From Opitutaceae bacterium (GTDB lineage: Bacteria > Verrucomicrobiota > Verrucomicrobiae > Opitutales > Opitutaceae), in contig JAISAX010000859.1 in assembly GCA_031266495.1 (NCBI GenBank), forward strand, positions 1 through 6,130: a DNA stretch of 6,130 nt, read 5' to 3'. Made by a program: the position numbers and the translations under genes. Shown here in pieces: positions 1 through 6,090 of this stretch; position 1 is the stretch's first letter, and the number at the start of each line of letters is the position of its first letter. The notes beneath the pieces were generated by a model. The model had not been told where the DNA came from. It was given only the letters and a program-made list of their open reading frames with translations, and ran no database searches.

Positions 1-1
1 C

Positions 2-2089
2 GCCGACCTCCTCGCCTACTACGACGGCGGCATCCGCATCGCCAACACCCTCCTCCTCCCCTTCGCCTTCCCCCACGACGGCAAACAGCCCGACAACCCC
101 GGCCTCCTCACCCAACACGACTTCACCGAACTCCCGGAATTCACCGCCACCGCCCCCTCCAAAGTCGTCAACGAAGTAAAAGTAAAACACCGCGACGCCG
201 GCGCCGACTTCAAGGAACGCCTCGCCATTGGCAGCTCGGTGGACAACATCGAGGCGCGCCGCACATCGGTGAAATCCAGCACGGTGACCCTCCCCGGTAT
301 CATCGACCCCGCGCAAGCCGCCGCATGGGCATCCCGCGCCAGCGCCAGCTTCTCCGCCGGCGCCCTGGAAATGAGCGTCACCGTCCGCCCGCCACGCGCC
401 GTCAACGCGGACGATGACGCCCTCCGCGCCGGCGACCTCGTGCAAATCACCTGGGATCCCCTCGGTATCAACCGCCTCATGCGCATCACCCGCCGGCGCG
501 ACGCCTGGGCCGCCGGCGTCGATCTCGACCTCGAAAGCGAACACGGCTTCTTCGGCTCCCTCCCCCCCGTCGAAATCGCTCGCCCCCCCACCCTCGGCGA
601 GTCCGTCCCCGATCCCGTCGTCCGCGCCCGTGTATTCGAGCTGGACCGACAACTGCTTGAGGCCGAGGCGGTGAAAAATGCCGGCGCCGAGGACATCTTC
701 GCCGCCTTCCTCGCCATGCGCCCCAAATCCCGGCGCCGCAACGACGCCACTTTCGAGGGGCAGGACGTATCCGGTTTCCAGATATGGGATTCCCCGGACG
801 GCTCAAGCTACGATCCCCTCGGCTCGCAAACCTACTGGGCCGTTCGCGCCACCCTCAAGACTGCGGTCCTCCCCGGCGATGTCGCCACCCCGATCAACGT
901 CAACGTGGACATCGACCCCGCCAACATCGACCGCGAACGCATCGTCTTCCAGTCCGAAAGCTCACGCCGGAACGACACCCTCCTCCTTGTCCTGGATAAC
1001 GAGATATTCAGCATCGGCGCCATCACACTCGCCCAACAAAACGGCATGGACTGGACGCTGGCCTGCCTCCGCGCCCGGCGCGGATCGGCGGCCGCCGCGC
1101 ACGCCGCCGGCGCCGAGGCCTGGCTCGTGTATCGAGACGAGATTACCCCGCACACACACGGCGACTGGGAGCCGGGCGAACAACGCTTCTTCAAGCTGCA
1201 ACCCTCCACTCCGGACGAAACTCTCGACCTCGAGGACGCGCCCGTCCTCAAATACACCTTTGCGCAGGCGGCCGCGCCCCTGCCCGTGCAAATCACCCTG
1301 GGCAACCTCCCCTCCACAGCGCGGACCATGACCGAACTGGCGATAACCGCCACCGTGGACGCCCCCTCCGCCAACCTAGCGACAGTGGAAGTAGTCCTTA
1401 TCAGGATACAGGAGGGAAACGCGGCGCAGCTCCAGACAAGCCTCGGCCAATGGACCATGCGCGGAGACGGCAAAGCCCATTGGGACGTGGCCTGCGCCGC
1501 CATCCCCATCGTCGCCGGCAACTACCGCGTCGAAATCCGCGCCACCGTGGACTCCGGCCAGATGACGGCGACGGCCAGCGGCGTGGTAGTGGTGACGACA
1601 GGAGAATCTGGCACTGGAGGTAGCGAGAGCCTCCTCGGCTCGTATCTGAATTTCCGGAACAGCTTGTCCCCCGTCACGCTCATGCCTGGCGATACCGAGG
1701 TTTATAGTGCACCATTGTCGATTGACTTGTTGGGGCCAAACGACAAGTGGCTCCTCGTCTCATGGTCGATCTTCGTCCAGTGCTGGGGAACCAACGCTGA
1801 CATTACCATCAGCCTTATGCCGATGCTCGACGGACGTTACCATGCCACGTCGTTCAATTTCCTTGCGATCAGGGAAGGCAGGCTGGCTCCTGAAAATGAC
1901 AGAGCCATAACGATTCACGGCGAGACAGTTGTCCCGATATACTGGATGGACGGATTATTGGGAGACGCCTGGGCGATCGAATTCAGGAACGACTCCGACA
2001 GGAACTATCATACCGGCAACGACTATGCGGTAAAACGTTACAGCGTGAATATAAGCATCAAGCGGTGGACGGGAGTGCCGCCAACGTAA
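2..2089 (+). CDS. Phage tail hub/tail-tip protein (gpJ/GTA hub-like), 5' partial, with variable C-terminal tip
   Basis: The frame is open from the left window edge, so the true start lies outside; 695 residues are visible. The first part resembles the hub domain of siphophage and gene-transfer-agent tail proteins (Phage-tail_3 type): NEVKVKHRD near visible residue 57, then a helix and SVTVRP, then GDLVQITWDPLGINRLMRI near 144, a typical hub beta-barrel. Next come QIWDSPDGSSY near 260, VLDNEIFSIGAI near 330 and LRARRGS near 356, matching the usual 'EII.F ... LLRGRRGT' stretch of these proteins. Residues about 426-534 look like an Ig-like beta domain, followed by a Gly/Ser linker (532-543) and a C-terminal domain of about 150 residues that I do not recognise. 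Family knowledge places such proteins at the distal tail, contacting the host. A GTG at 239 is an internal codon, not the start. G+C drops after the linker, suggesting a swapped receptor-binding module. Phage-tail assignment is fairly sure; the C-terminal role is inferred. Confidence 0.72.
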   Translation, partial: ADLLAYYDGGIRIANTLLLPFAFPHDGKQPDNPGLLTQHDFTELPEFTATAPSKVVNEVKVKHRDAGADFKERLAIGSSVDNIEARRTSVKSSTVTLPGIIDPAQAAAWASRASASFSAGALEMSVTVRPPRAVNADDDALRAGDLVQITWDPLGINRLMRITRRRDAWAAGVDLDLESEHGFFGSLPPVEIARPPTLGESVPDPVVRARVFELDRQLLEAEAVKNAGAEDIFAAFLAMRPKSRRRNDATFEGQDVSGFQIWDSPDGSSYDPLGSQTYWAVRATLKTAVLPGDVATPINVNVDIDPANIDRERIVFQSESSRRNDTLLLVLDNEIFSIGAITLAQQNGMDWTLACLRARRGSAAAAHAAGAEAWLVYRDEITPHTHGDWEPGEQRFFKLQPSTPDETLDLEDAPVLKYTFAQAAAPLPVQITLGNLPSTARTMTELAITATVDAPSANLATVEVVLIRIQEGNAAQLQTSLGQWTMRGDGKAHWDVACAAIPIVAGNYRVEIRATVDSGQMTATASGVVVVTTGESGTGGSESLLGSYLNFRNSLSPVTLMPGDTEVYSAPLSIDLLGPNDKWLLVSWSIFVQCWGTNADITISLMPMLDGRYHATSFNFLAIREGRLAPENDRAITIHGETVVPIYWMDGLLGDAWAIEFRNDSDRNYHTGNDYAVKRYSVNISIKRWTGVPPT

Positions 2090-2151
2090 TGGCAGACGGC
2101 CTTTCGCGAGTCCGGCAATGACACGGGCGGCATGTCGTCAGGCCTCCGGCC

Positions 2152-2763
2152 TCAACGTCCGTGCGTGTCCACCGCCAGGAGAAACCCTTGCGCGGCGTTC
2201 GGGATCAGGTCGATCGTTTCCCCGGTCGGGAGGCTCCACTCCGGCGGTCCCTCCCAAGCCTCGCCCGTCACCGGGTAGCCCAGAGTCCGCCAGAGCGAGC
2301 CATGCAGGATGATTTTTCCACCGGCGCCAGCGATAGCCTCCACATCGGCGCGGGTGAGGTCGCCTCGCACCCATTCCTGTACACCCCGCAGGATGACGGC
2401 GCGCTTTTCGGTTTCGAGAGGGATGATCCGGCCGTCCGGAAGCGTGGCGCATTCCCAGAACGCCCAGCCGCGGTTGTCGTCTTTCTGGGTGAAGACGCGC
2501 AGGCGCCACGCGGGGGCGCCGCCGGGGGCAAGCACGGCCTCGAGCTGATACCATGTCACGTTGACGCCCCGGGCCTGGGTGTAGAGACGCGGGGCGGTGA
2601 AGGTGCTTGTGCCGGCGTCATGCGTTACGCGCGTCAAGGCGGCGATGTCGGCCGGCGCCATCGTTTCGACCTTCGGCAACCGTGCGACGGGGCTTGCGCA
2701 CCCGCCGGCGAGCAGGGCGGTCATGAGGGCGAGAGTCAGGACGGGGAGGAGGCTTGTTTTCAT
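2152..2763 (-). CDS. Putative prophage-carried lipoprotein of unknown function
   Basis: The product is 203 residues from the ATG at 2763. It begins MKTSLLPVLTLALMTALLAG then GC, a basic start, hydrophobic core and lipobox-like LAGGC with Cys22, so it is probably exported and lipid-anchored. The mature part has many Trp residues and a run of alternating polar and hydrophobic segments (for example WRLRVFTQKDD, WAFWECATLPDGRIIPLE) suggestive of a beta-rich domain; I do not recognise the family. An alternative start at 2805 (217 residues) overlaps the integrase stop as ATGCGTAA and has a better ribosome site (GGAAAG, 2809-2814), but pushes the lipobox Cys to residue 36. The 2763 start has no clear Shine-Dalgarno, so the choice rests on signal-peptide length. 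The gene follows the integrase on the same strand and converges with the tail gene, ending 62 bases from it. Position and surface location suggest a lysogeny-expressed accessory gene; superinfection exclusion is one speculative role. Confidence 0.7.
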   Translation of the reverse strand: MKTSLLPVLTLALMTALLAGGCASPVARLPKVETMAPADIAALTRVTHDAGTSTFTAPRLYTQARGVNVTWYQLEAVLAPGGAPAWRLRVFTQKDDNRGWAFWECATLPDGRIIPLETEKRAVILRGVQEWVRGDLTRADVEAIAGAGGKIILHGSLWRTLGYPVTGEAWEGPPEWSLPTGETIDLIPNAAQGFLLAVDTHGR

Positions 2764-2797
2764 GACAAAAGGGGTGACGCGCCTCGTACGCAGGGGG

Positions 2798-4183
2798 TTA
2801 CGCATGTTCTTTCCGATCCCGGATGTGAGCCTGGACCTCCAGAAGTTTGCCGGCGAACACATCCCGACCGATGGGGACGCCGCCACGCTTCACCCGCCGG
2901 TCGATCCGGGCGACCTCACCAGCCAGCCTCGTACGCAACATGGCGAGCCGGTATCCGTCCAGCCGGGACAGGGGAGCAGCCATGAGCCGGTCAAGCCGCA
3001 CCATTTGCCCTGACGGCCGCGCCGGCGCGGACCAATCCAGTATCAGGCCGAAAAGCATCCGCGCATCCAGGAGGGGCACGGGCCGGATATAGTCCTGGAA
3101 AAGCACGCGCTCGCTGTTTCCCATGTACTGGACAAGTGTCTTGATGTCCTTGTTCAACACGTAGTAGTGTGACGCATACGTATGGCGAAGAATGTCCTTT
3201 TCCCAAAGGTCAAACAGACCGGCTTCACGGCGGATGCGGTCGAACTTCCGGCGCGAGAAAAACCCCGGCTCCAGCTTTTGTTCTTTCGCCCAGGTGAGGA
3301 TGCGCCAGAGCGGATCGCAGATACCGGCATTGCGACGGGAGCGGCCGCCCTTGGCCCTGTTGACCTCGATCAGCATATGCTCCGGATCGAGGTAAAAGTC
3401 ATCCCATGAGAGCCGGGGCACTTCGTCCGGACGCACGCCCGAGAGAACGCAAATCGAGAAAAACGGAAGCATATCCGGTCCCTCGGGATCGGTCAGGGCG
3501 CATTGGAGAAGGCGGTGGACCTGGGAGAAGGAAAAGACGCCGGGCGCATCGATCTTGTGGACCGGGCGGTCCAGATCCAGGATAGGGTTGGAGGCGGCGT
3601 GTTTTTGTGGGTTTTTGGCGAGCCATCCGCAGAACTGGTTAAGCAAGTCGAACCTGTCGCGTTGCGTGCGTGTGGCGAGGCGTGCCTCGTAAATCCACTC
3701 CCTGGCGACCTCTACGGTAATCCGGTCTGATTTCTGGACATGTTTTTCTTTACCGAACTGGGCAAGCACGCCCTTGCGAGCGTCCACGGTTTCCTTTTCA
3801 TTTTTCCGCTGCGTGGAGAGCCAGTTTCCGTAAGCCTCGACGGCGGCCGCAAAGGTGATCGGGACGAGCGGCCGGTGATATTGTGCAAACCAGGTTGCGG
3901 CCTGGAGCAGATCGGTACCGGCGGGGAGGAGAACCACGGCGGCCTCTGCCTGCCTCACGACGGACACTGATAGCGAGGTAATGACAGGTTTGGGAGAGTT
4001 GGTCGGGGCGGAGCTTGCGGCGTGCGAATTGAGGAAAGCCTGGGCGTCGATTTCGCGGCTGAAATTTTGGCGGATACGTTGGCCGCGAAGAGTACCGGAG
4101 ACGCGCCAGGAGATGGAGCCGGTGCGGGAATTGACGAACGGGGCGATTGAGAGAGGGAAAGCGGTTGCCAGAGCGGTTGCCAT
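2798..4183 (-). CDS. Tyrosine recombinase, prophage integrase
   Basis: The product is 461 residues and would catalyse site-specific integration and excision of the prophage at the neighbouring tRNA-Pro. The N-terminus (SISWRVSGTLRGQRIRQNF, about 23-41) looks like an arm-type DNA-binding domain; about 110-200 is a SAM-like core-binding region. The catalytic domain shows R251 in GVRPDEVPRLSW, a likely Lys278 in RAKGGRSRR, R333 in DILRHTYAS, and nucleophile Tyr365 in VLFQDYIRPV. The usual His positions are Asp330 (DILR) and Asn356 (MGNSE); I recall similar substitutions in active-looking integrases of Verrucomicrobia, so this is not by itself a dead enzyme. About 96 residues follow the Tyr, a longer, Arg-rich tail than usual. 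The frame stays open upstream to an ATG at 4306, but that would lie inside the tRNA and read through its terminator, so the ATG at 4183 is chosen; it has no clear Shine-Dalgarno. The gene begins within a repeat cluster that may autoregulate it. Confidence 0.93.
   Translation of the reverse strand: MATALATAFPLSIAPFVNSRTGSISWRVSGTLRGQRIRQNFSREIDAQAFLNSHAASSAPTNSPKPVITSLSVSVVRQAEAAVVLLPAGTDLLQAATWFAQYHRPLVPITFAAAVEAYGNWLSTQRKNEKETVDARKGVLAQFGKEKHVQKSDRITVEVAREWIYEARLATRTQRDRFDLLNQFCGWLAKNPQKHAASNPILDLDRPVHKIDAPGVFSFSQVHRLLQCALTDPEGPDMLPFFSICVLSGVRPDEVPRLSWDDFYLDPEHMLIEVNRAKGGRSRRNAGICDPLWRILTWAKEQKLEPGFFSRRKFDRIRREAGLFDLWEKDILRHTYASHYYVLNKDIKTLVQYMGNSERVLFQDYIRPVPLLDARMLFGLILDWSAPARPSGQMVRLDRLMAAPLSRLDGYRLAMLRTRLAGEVARIDRRVKRGGVPIGRDVFAGKLLEVQAHIRDRKEHA
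2809..2814 (-). promoter_or_regulatory. Possible ribosome binding site for an upstream lipoprotein start at 2805
   Basis: Read on the minus strand, GGAAAG precedes an ATG at 2805 with GGA six bases away. That ATG overlaps the integrase stop (ATGCGTAA), an arrangement usual for translational coupling. It would add 14 residues with several Arg to the lipoprotein N-terminus. It competes with the ATG at 2763, which gives a normal-length signal peptide but lacks an obvious site. Confidence 0.35.
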
Positions 4184-4224
4184 TTTTTGGTAAACGGTGG
4201 CAACCGGAGGCAAGCGGTGGCAAC
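4161..4224. repeat. Phased 10-bp repeats with inverted copies at the integrase start
   Basis: On the plus strand, three abutting 10-mers read CGGTGGCAAC (4195-4204), CGGAGGCAAG (4205-4214) and CGGTGGCAAC (4215-4224). The preceding unit (4185-4194) keeps a degenerate TGGTAA core. On the other side of the integrase ATG, two copies of GCGGTTGCCA (4161-4170 and 4173-4182) carry the same core inverted and encode the MATALATA start of the protein. Ten-bp spacing puts the tandem units on one face of the helix. The position between the tRNA terminator and the integrase start suits integrase arm-type sites, excisionase sites or a repressor operator. Which of these it is cannot be told from sequence. 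Confidence 0.7.
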
Positions 4225-4254
4225 AAAAAAGGGATGCGGTGATTTTCGCATCCC
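4225..4254 (-). terminator. Intrinsic terminator of the tRNA-Pro gene
   Basis: On the minus strand, GGGATGCG (complement of 4247-4254) pairs perfectly with CGCATCCC (complement of 4231-4238) over an 8-base loop, followed at once by six T (complement of 4225-4230). This is a textbook rho-independent terminator 24 bases after the tRNA CCA end. It should stop tRNA transcripts before the integrase. If the attachment crossover lies in the tRNA, this terminator is carried by the prophage. Confidence 0.88.
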
Positions 4255-4278
4255 TCTGAAAAGACCCTCTTTTAAGAG

Positions 4279-4326
4279 TGGTCGGGGTGGTGAGATTCGA
4301 ACTCACGGCCTCTACGTCCCGAACGT
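4279..4326 (-). other. Predicted prophage attachment-site core (3' part of tRNA-Pro)
   Basis: Tyrosine integrases of this type usually recombine in the anticodon arm, T-arm or 3' end of a tRNA, and the element rebuilds the intact gene at the integrase end. The integrase lies directly beyond the 3' end here. The exact crossover cannot be placed because the second copy, expected at the far left end of the prophage, is outside the window; the given limits are only the anticodon loop to the CCA. Confidence 0.5.
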
Positions 4327-4355
4327 AGCGCTCTACCAGGCTAAGCTACACCCCG
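4279..4355 (-). tRNA. tRNA-Pro (anticodon CGG), CCA encoded
   Basis: All 77 bases fold as a standard tRNA: acceptor CGGGGTG/CACCCCG, D-stem GCTT/GAGC, anticodon stem CTACG/CGTAG with loop TTCGGGA (anticodon CGG, reading CCG codons), 5-base variable loop, T-stem GTGAG/CTCAC with loop TTCGAAT, discriminator A and encoded CCA. The C1-G72 pair with A73 is the bacterial tRNA-Pro signature. The gene is intact and presumably functional. Its 3' end points toward the integrase, the usual arrangement for a tRNA used as a phage attachment site. I saw no convincing promoter between 4356 and 4430 on the minus strand. Confidence 0.97.
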
Positions 4356-4374
4356 ATATCGATCGTCCCCGTTT

Positions 4375-4380
4375 GAGGAG
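4375..4380 (+). promoter_or_regulatory. Shine-Dalgarno-like GAGGAG before an alternative start at 4390
   Basis: GAGGAG stands nine bases before an ATG at 4390 that is in frame with the response regulator. Using it would add 40 residues in front of the receiver domain. The extension (MRGLAPVQQAESFFLF and so on) is not part of a normal receiver fold, while the ATG at 4510 gives the usual receiver N-terminus but lacks a clear ribosome site. Confidence 0.3.
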
Positions 4381-4509
4381 TCGCAGAACATGAGGGGTCT
4401 CGCCCCCGTGCAGCAAGCAGAATCTTTTTTCTTGTTCAAATCGCATCCTGCCGCTCCCTTGCGAGTACGAACTGTCACACTCGCTGCTCCGCCTTTTCCC
4501 TGGTTCACC

Positions 4510-5949
4510 ATGATTGCCAGCGTCCTGATCATCGACGATGAAAAACATACCCGCGAAGGCCTCCGTCAGGCGCTCGAGGACGAGTATGATGTCTGTGCCG
4601 CCGCCAACGCCGATGAAGCCTTCAACCTCATGGAGTCGCAGGAGTTTGACATCATCCTCACCGATCTGCGCATGCCGGGCAAAAGCGGTCTCAAGGTCAT
4701 CGACAAGGCCCTTTCCCTGTCTCATCGCCCCGCGGTCCTCATGATGACCGCCTATGGCAACATCGACACCGCGGTCGAGGCCATGAAACGCGGCGCCGTC
4801 GATTTCCTCACCAAGCCGGTCAACATCGAACGGCTGGAGGTGCTCATCCAGCGCGCCCTCAAGACGCGCACGCTCGAGGTCGAGGTGAAACAGCTTCACG
4901 AGCGCCTCGACGACAAGTTCAGTTTCGAGGGCCTCGTCGGGCACTCGGATCGTCTCAAGGATGTGATTGACCGCGTGCGTCTTGTCGCGCCCTCCAGGGC
5001 GACCATCCTCATTGAAGGCGAATCCGGCACGGGCAAGGAACTCATCGCCCAGGCGATTCACCAGGCCAGCCCGCGCGCGCGCGCCTCGTTTGTGGCGGTG
5101 CATTGCGCGGCGCTTTCGGAAAACTTGCTCGAGAGTGAAATCTTCGGTCACGAACGCGGCGCTTTCACCGGAGCCACCGAACGGCGCGTGGGCCGGTTCG
5201 AATCGGCGGATGGCGGCACGTTGTTTCTCGATGAGATCGGCGAGATCTCCGCTTCCACCCAGGTGAAACTGCTGCGTTTTCTGGAGACGAAATCCATCGA
5301 ACGCGTGGGCGGTTCGCGTCCCATCACGCTGGATGTGCGCCTCGTGGCTGCGACCAACCGCAACCTCGAACAGATGGTGCGCGAGGGAAAATTCCGCGAA
5401 GACCTGTTTTTCCGCATCAACGTTGTGCGGATCACCCTGCCTCCGTTGCGCGAGCGCACCGACGACATCCCGATGCTGCTGTCCCATTACCTCCGGCTGT
5501 TTGCCAAGGAAAACAATCTGTCGCTCCTGACGGTGGAGCCCGGGGCGTTGCGCACGTTGCAGGCGTATCCGTGGCCGGGAAACATTCGAGAACTGCGCAA
5601 TTTCTGTGAAAACGCCGTGGTGCTCCATCGCGGCGGCAAGCTCACCGAGTACGATCTCGACGCTCGTTTCCGGCAACCGTTCACGCCGTCGCTCGCATTG
5701 CCGCCGGCCGGCGGCGCTTGGGCCTTGCCGCCTGGCACCGGCGGAACCGCGCCGATGTCGGGCACGCTGCCGTTTCTGCCGACAGGCAGCGGGACGCTTT
5801 CGATCGAGGAGAATGAAAAACGGCTTCTGCGCGAGGCCCTGATCAAGGCGAGGGGCAACCGCACGAAGGCTGCGCAACTCATGGGCGTGAGCCGCCGCAC
5901 GCTGCACCGCAAGATCGCCCAGTGGCCGGAACTCGACGTGCTCGACTGA
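4510..5949 (+). CDS. NtrC-family sigma-54-dependent response regulator (REC-AAA+-Fis HTH)
   Basis: The product is 479 residues, normal for the family. It is a cytoplasmic two-component regulator that, once phosphorylated by a histidine kinase not in this window, would oligomerise and use ATP to open sigma-54 promoters. The receiver (about 3-115) has acidic D9/D10, phospho-acceptor D52 in TDLRMPG, T80 and K102 in LTKP. The AAA+ domain (about 138-385) has Walker A GESGTGKE (170-177), the sigma-54 contact loop GAFTGA (217-222), Walker B GGTLFLDE (235-242), candidate arginine fingers R296 and R302, and sensor II WPGNIREL (355-362). A Pro/Gly-rich linker (about 389-430) leads to a Fis-type helix-turn-helix (about 447-470, NRTKAAQLMGVSRRTLHRKI). 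All catalytic residues are present. The start is chosen because the receiver begins at once (MIASVLIIDDE); an in-frame ATG at 4390 is the alternative. It is divergent from the tRNA and probably host chromosomal. Targets are unknown. Confidence 0.95.
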   Translation: MIASVLIIDDEKHTREGLRQALEDEYDVCAAANADEAFNLMESQEFDIILTDLRMPGKSGLKVIDKALSLSHRPAVLMMTAYGNIDTAVEAMKRGAVDFLTKPVNIERLEVLIQRALKTRTLEVEVKQLHERLDDKFSFEGLVGHSDRLKDVIDRVRLVAPSRATILIEGESGTGKELIAQAIHQASPRARASFVAVHCAALSENLLESEIFGHERGAFTGATERRVGRFESADGGTLFLDEIGEISASTQVKLLRFLETKSIERVGGSRPITLDVRLVAATNRNLEQMVREGKFREDLFFRINVVRITLPPLRERTDDIPMLLSHYLRLFAKENNLSLLTVEPGALRTLQAYPWPGNIRELRNFCENAVVLHRGGKLTEYDLDARFRQPFTPSLALPPAGGAWALPPGTGGTAPMSGTLPFLPTGSGTLSIEENEKRLLREALIKARGNRTKAAQLMGVSRRTLHRKIAQWPELDVLD

Positions 5950-5976
5950 GCGCGGCGAGGAACACCCGCCGCAGCA

Positions 5977-5989
5977 GGGGGGGGGGGGG
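5977..5989 (+). repeat. Homopolymer run of 13 G
   Basis: Thirteen consecutive G lie 28 bases after the response-regulator stop. Runs of this length are prone to slippage in replication and to sequencing or assembly error. It is outside any supported gene, so length change would act, if at all, on transcript ends or on the structures just downstream. Confidence 0.95.
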
Positions 5990-6002
5990 AAGTTGCGGGC
6001 GT

Positions 6003-6030
6003 GCGGGCGATATTCCCGCCACCTCCACCA
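6003..6030 (+). pseudogene. tmRNA (ssrA) 3'-end-like fragment with corrupted T-loop
   Basis: The bases form a T-arm-like hairpin, GCGGG, a 7-base loop CGATATT, CCCGC, then CACCTCC, discriminator A and CCA. From CCCGC onward this matches what I know of bacterial tmRNA 3' ends, where CACCTCC pairs with a 5' GGGGGTG containing a conserved G-U. The loop departs from the TTCRANY consensus, and no matching 5' acceptor strand or other tRNA arms occur in the preceding 50 bases, so it is not a complete RNA gene. It may be a relic attachment site left by an element that used ssrA, or chance similarity in GC-rich DNA. Confidence 0.4.
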
Positions 6031-6033
6031 ATT

Positions 6034-6090
6034 TTTCAGACACAAAAACCTCATCAAGTGACGAAATATCAATGGTTTTTGCCACTGAAA
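6034..6090. repeat. 57-base imperfect inverted repeat
   Basis: The left arm is TTTCAG, ACA, CAAAAACC (6034-6050); the right arm is GGTTTTTG, CCA, CTGAAA (6074-6090). Fourteen of 17 positions pair, with a 3x3 internal mismatch and a 23-base centre. It begins four bases after the ssrA-like CCA. It is AT-rich against its surroundings and lacks a following T-run, so it is not a typical intrinsic terminator. It could be a recombinase or regulator site, or a structured 3' element. The remaining 40 bases to the window edge show nothing I can support. Confidence 0.65.

Noticed and set aside
19..1521. Minus-strand open frames opposite the tail gene (19-750, 832-1521)
   Set aside because: Low-complexity Arg/Ser/Ala-rich translations, typical antisense shadows of a GC-rich gene.
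2140..2152. Small hairpin AGGCC-TCC-GGCCT between the convergent tail and lipoprotein genes
   Set aside because: Only five pairs and no T-run on either strand, so not supportable as a terminator.
2161..2985. Plus-strand open frame opposite the lipoprotein and integrase end
   Set aside because: It overlaps two better-supported minus-strand genes and has no recognisable domain or ribosome site.
4184..4306. N-terminal extension of the integrase to an ATG at 4306
   Set aside because: It would start inside the tRNA and read through its intrinsic terminator and the repeat array; the added residues resemble no integrase domain.
4394..4406. GGGG/CCCC hairpin upstream of the regulator, with a T-run about 18 bases later
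   Set aside because: The T-run is too far from a four-pair stem for an intrinsic terminator.
4356..4509. Promoter for the regulator, including a sigma-54 -24/-12 element
   Set aside because: I found no TGGC-N8-TTGC pattern and no convincing -35/-10 pair in this stretch.
4333..6072. Long minus-strand open frame opposite the response regulator
   Set aside because: It is antisense to a clearly conserved regulator and runs into the tRNA gene; the frame is open because of GC-rich codon bias.
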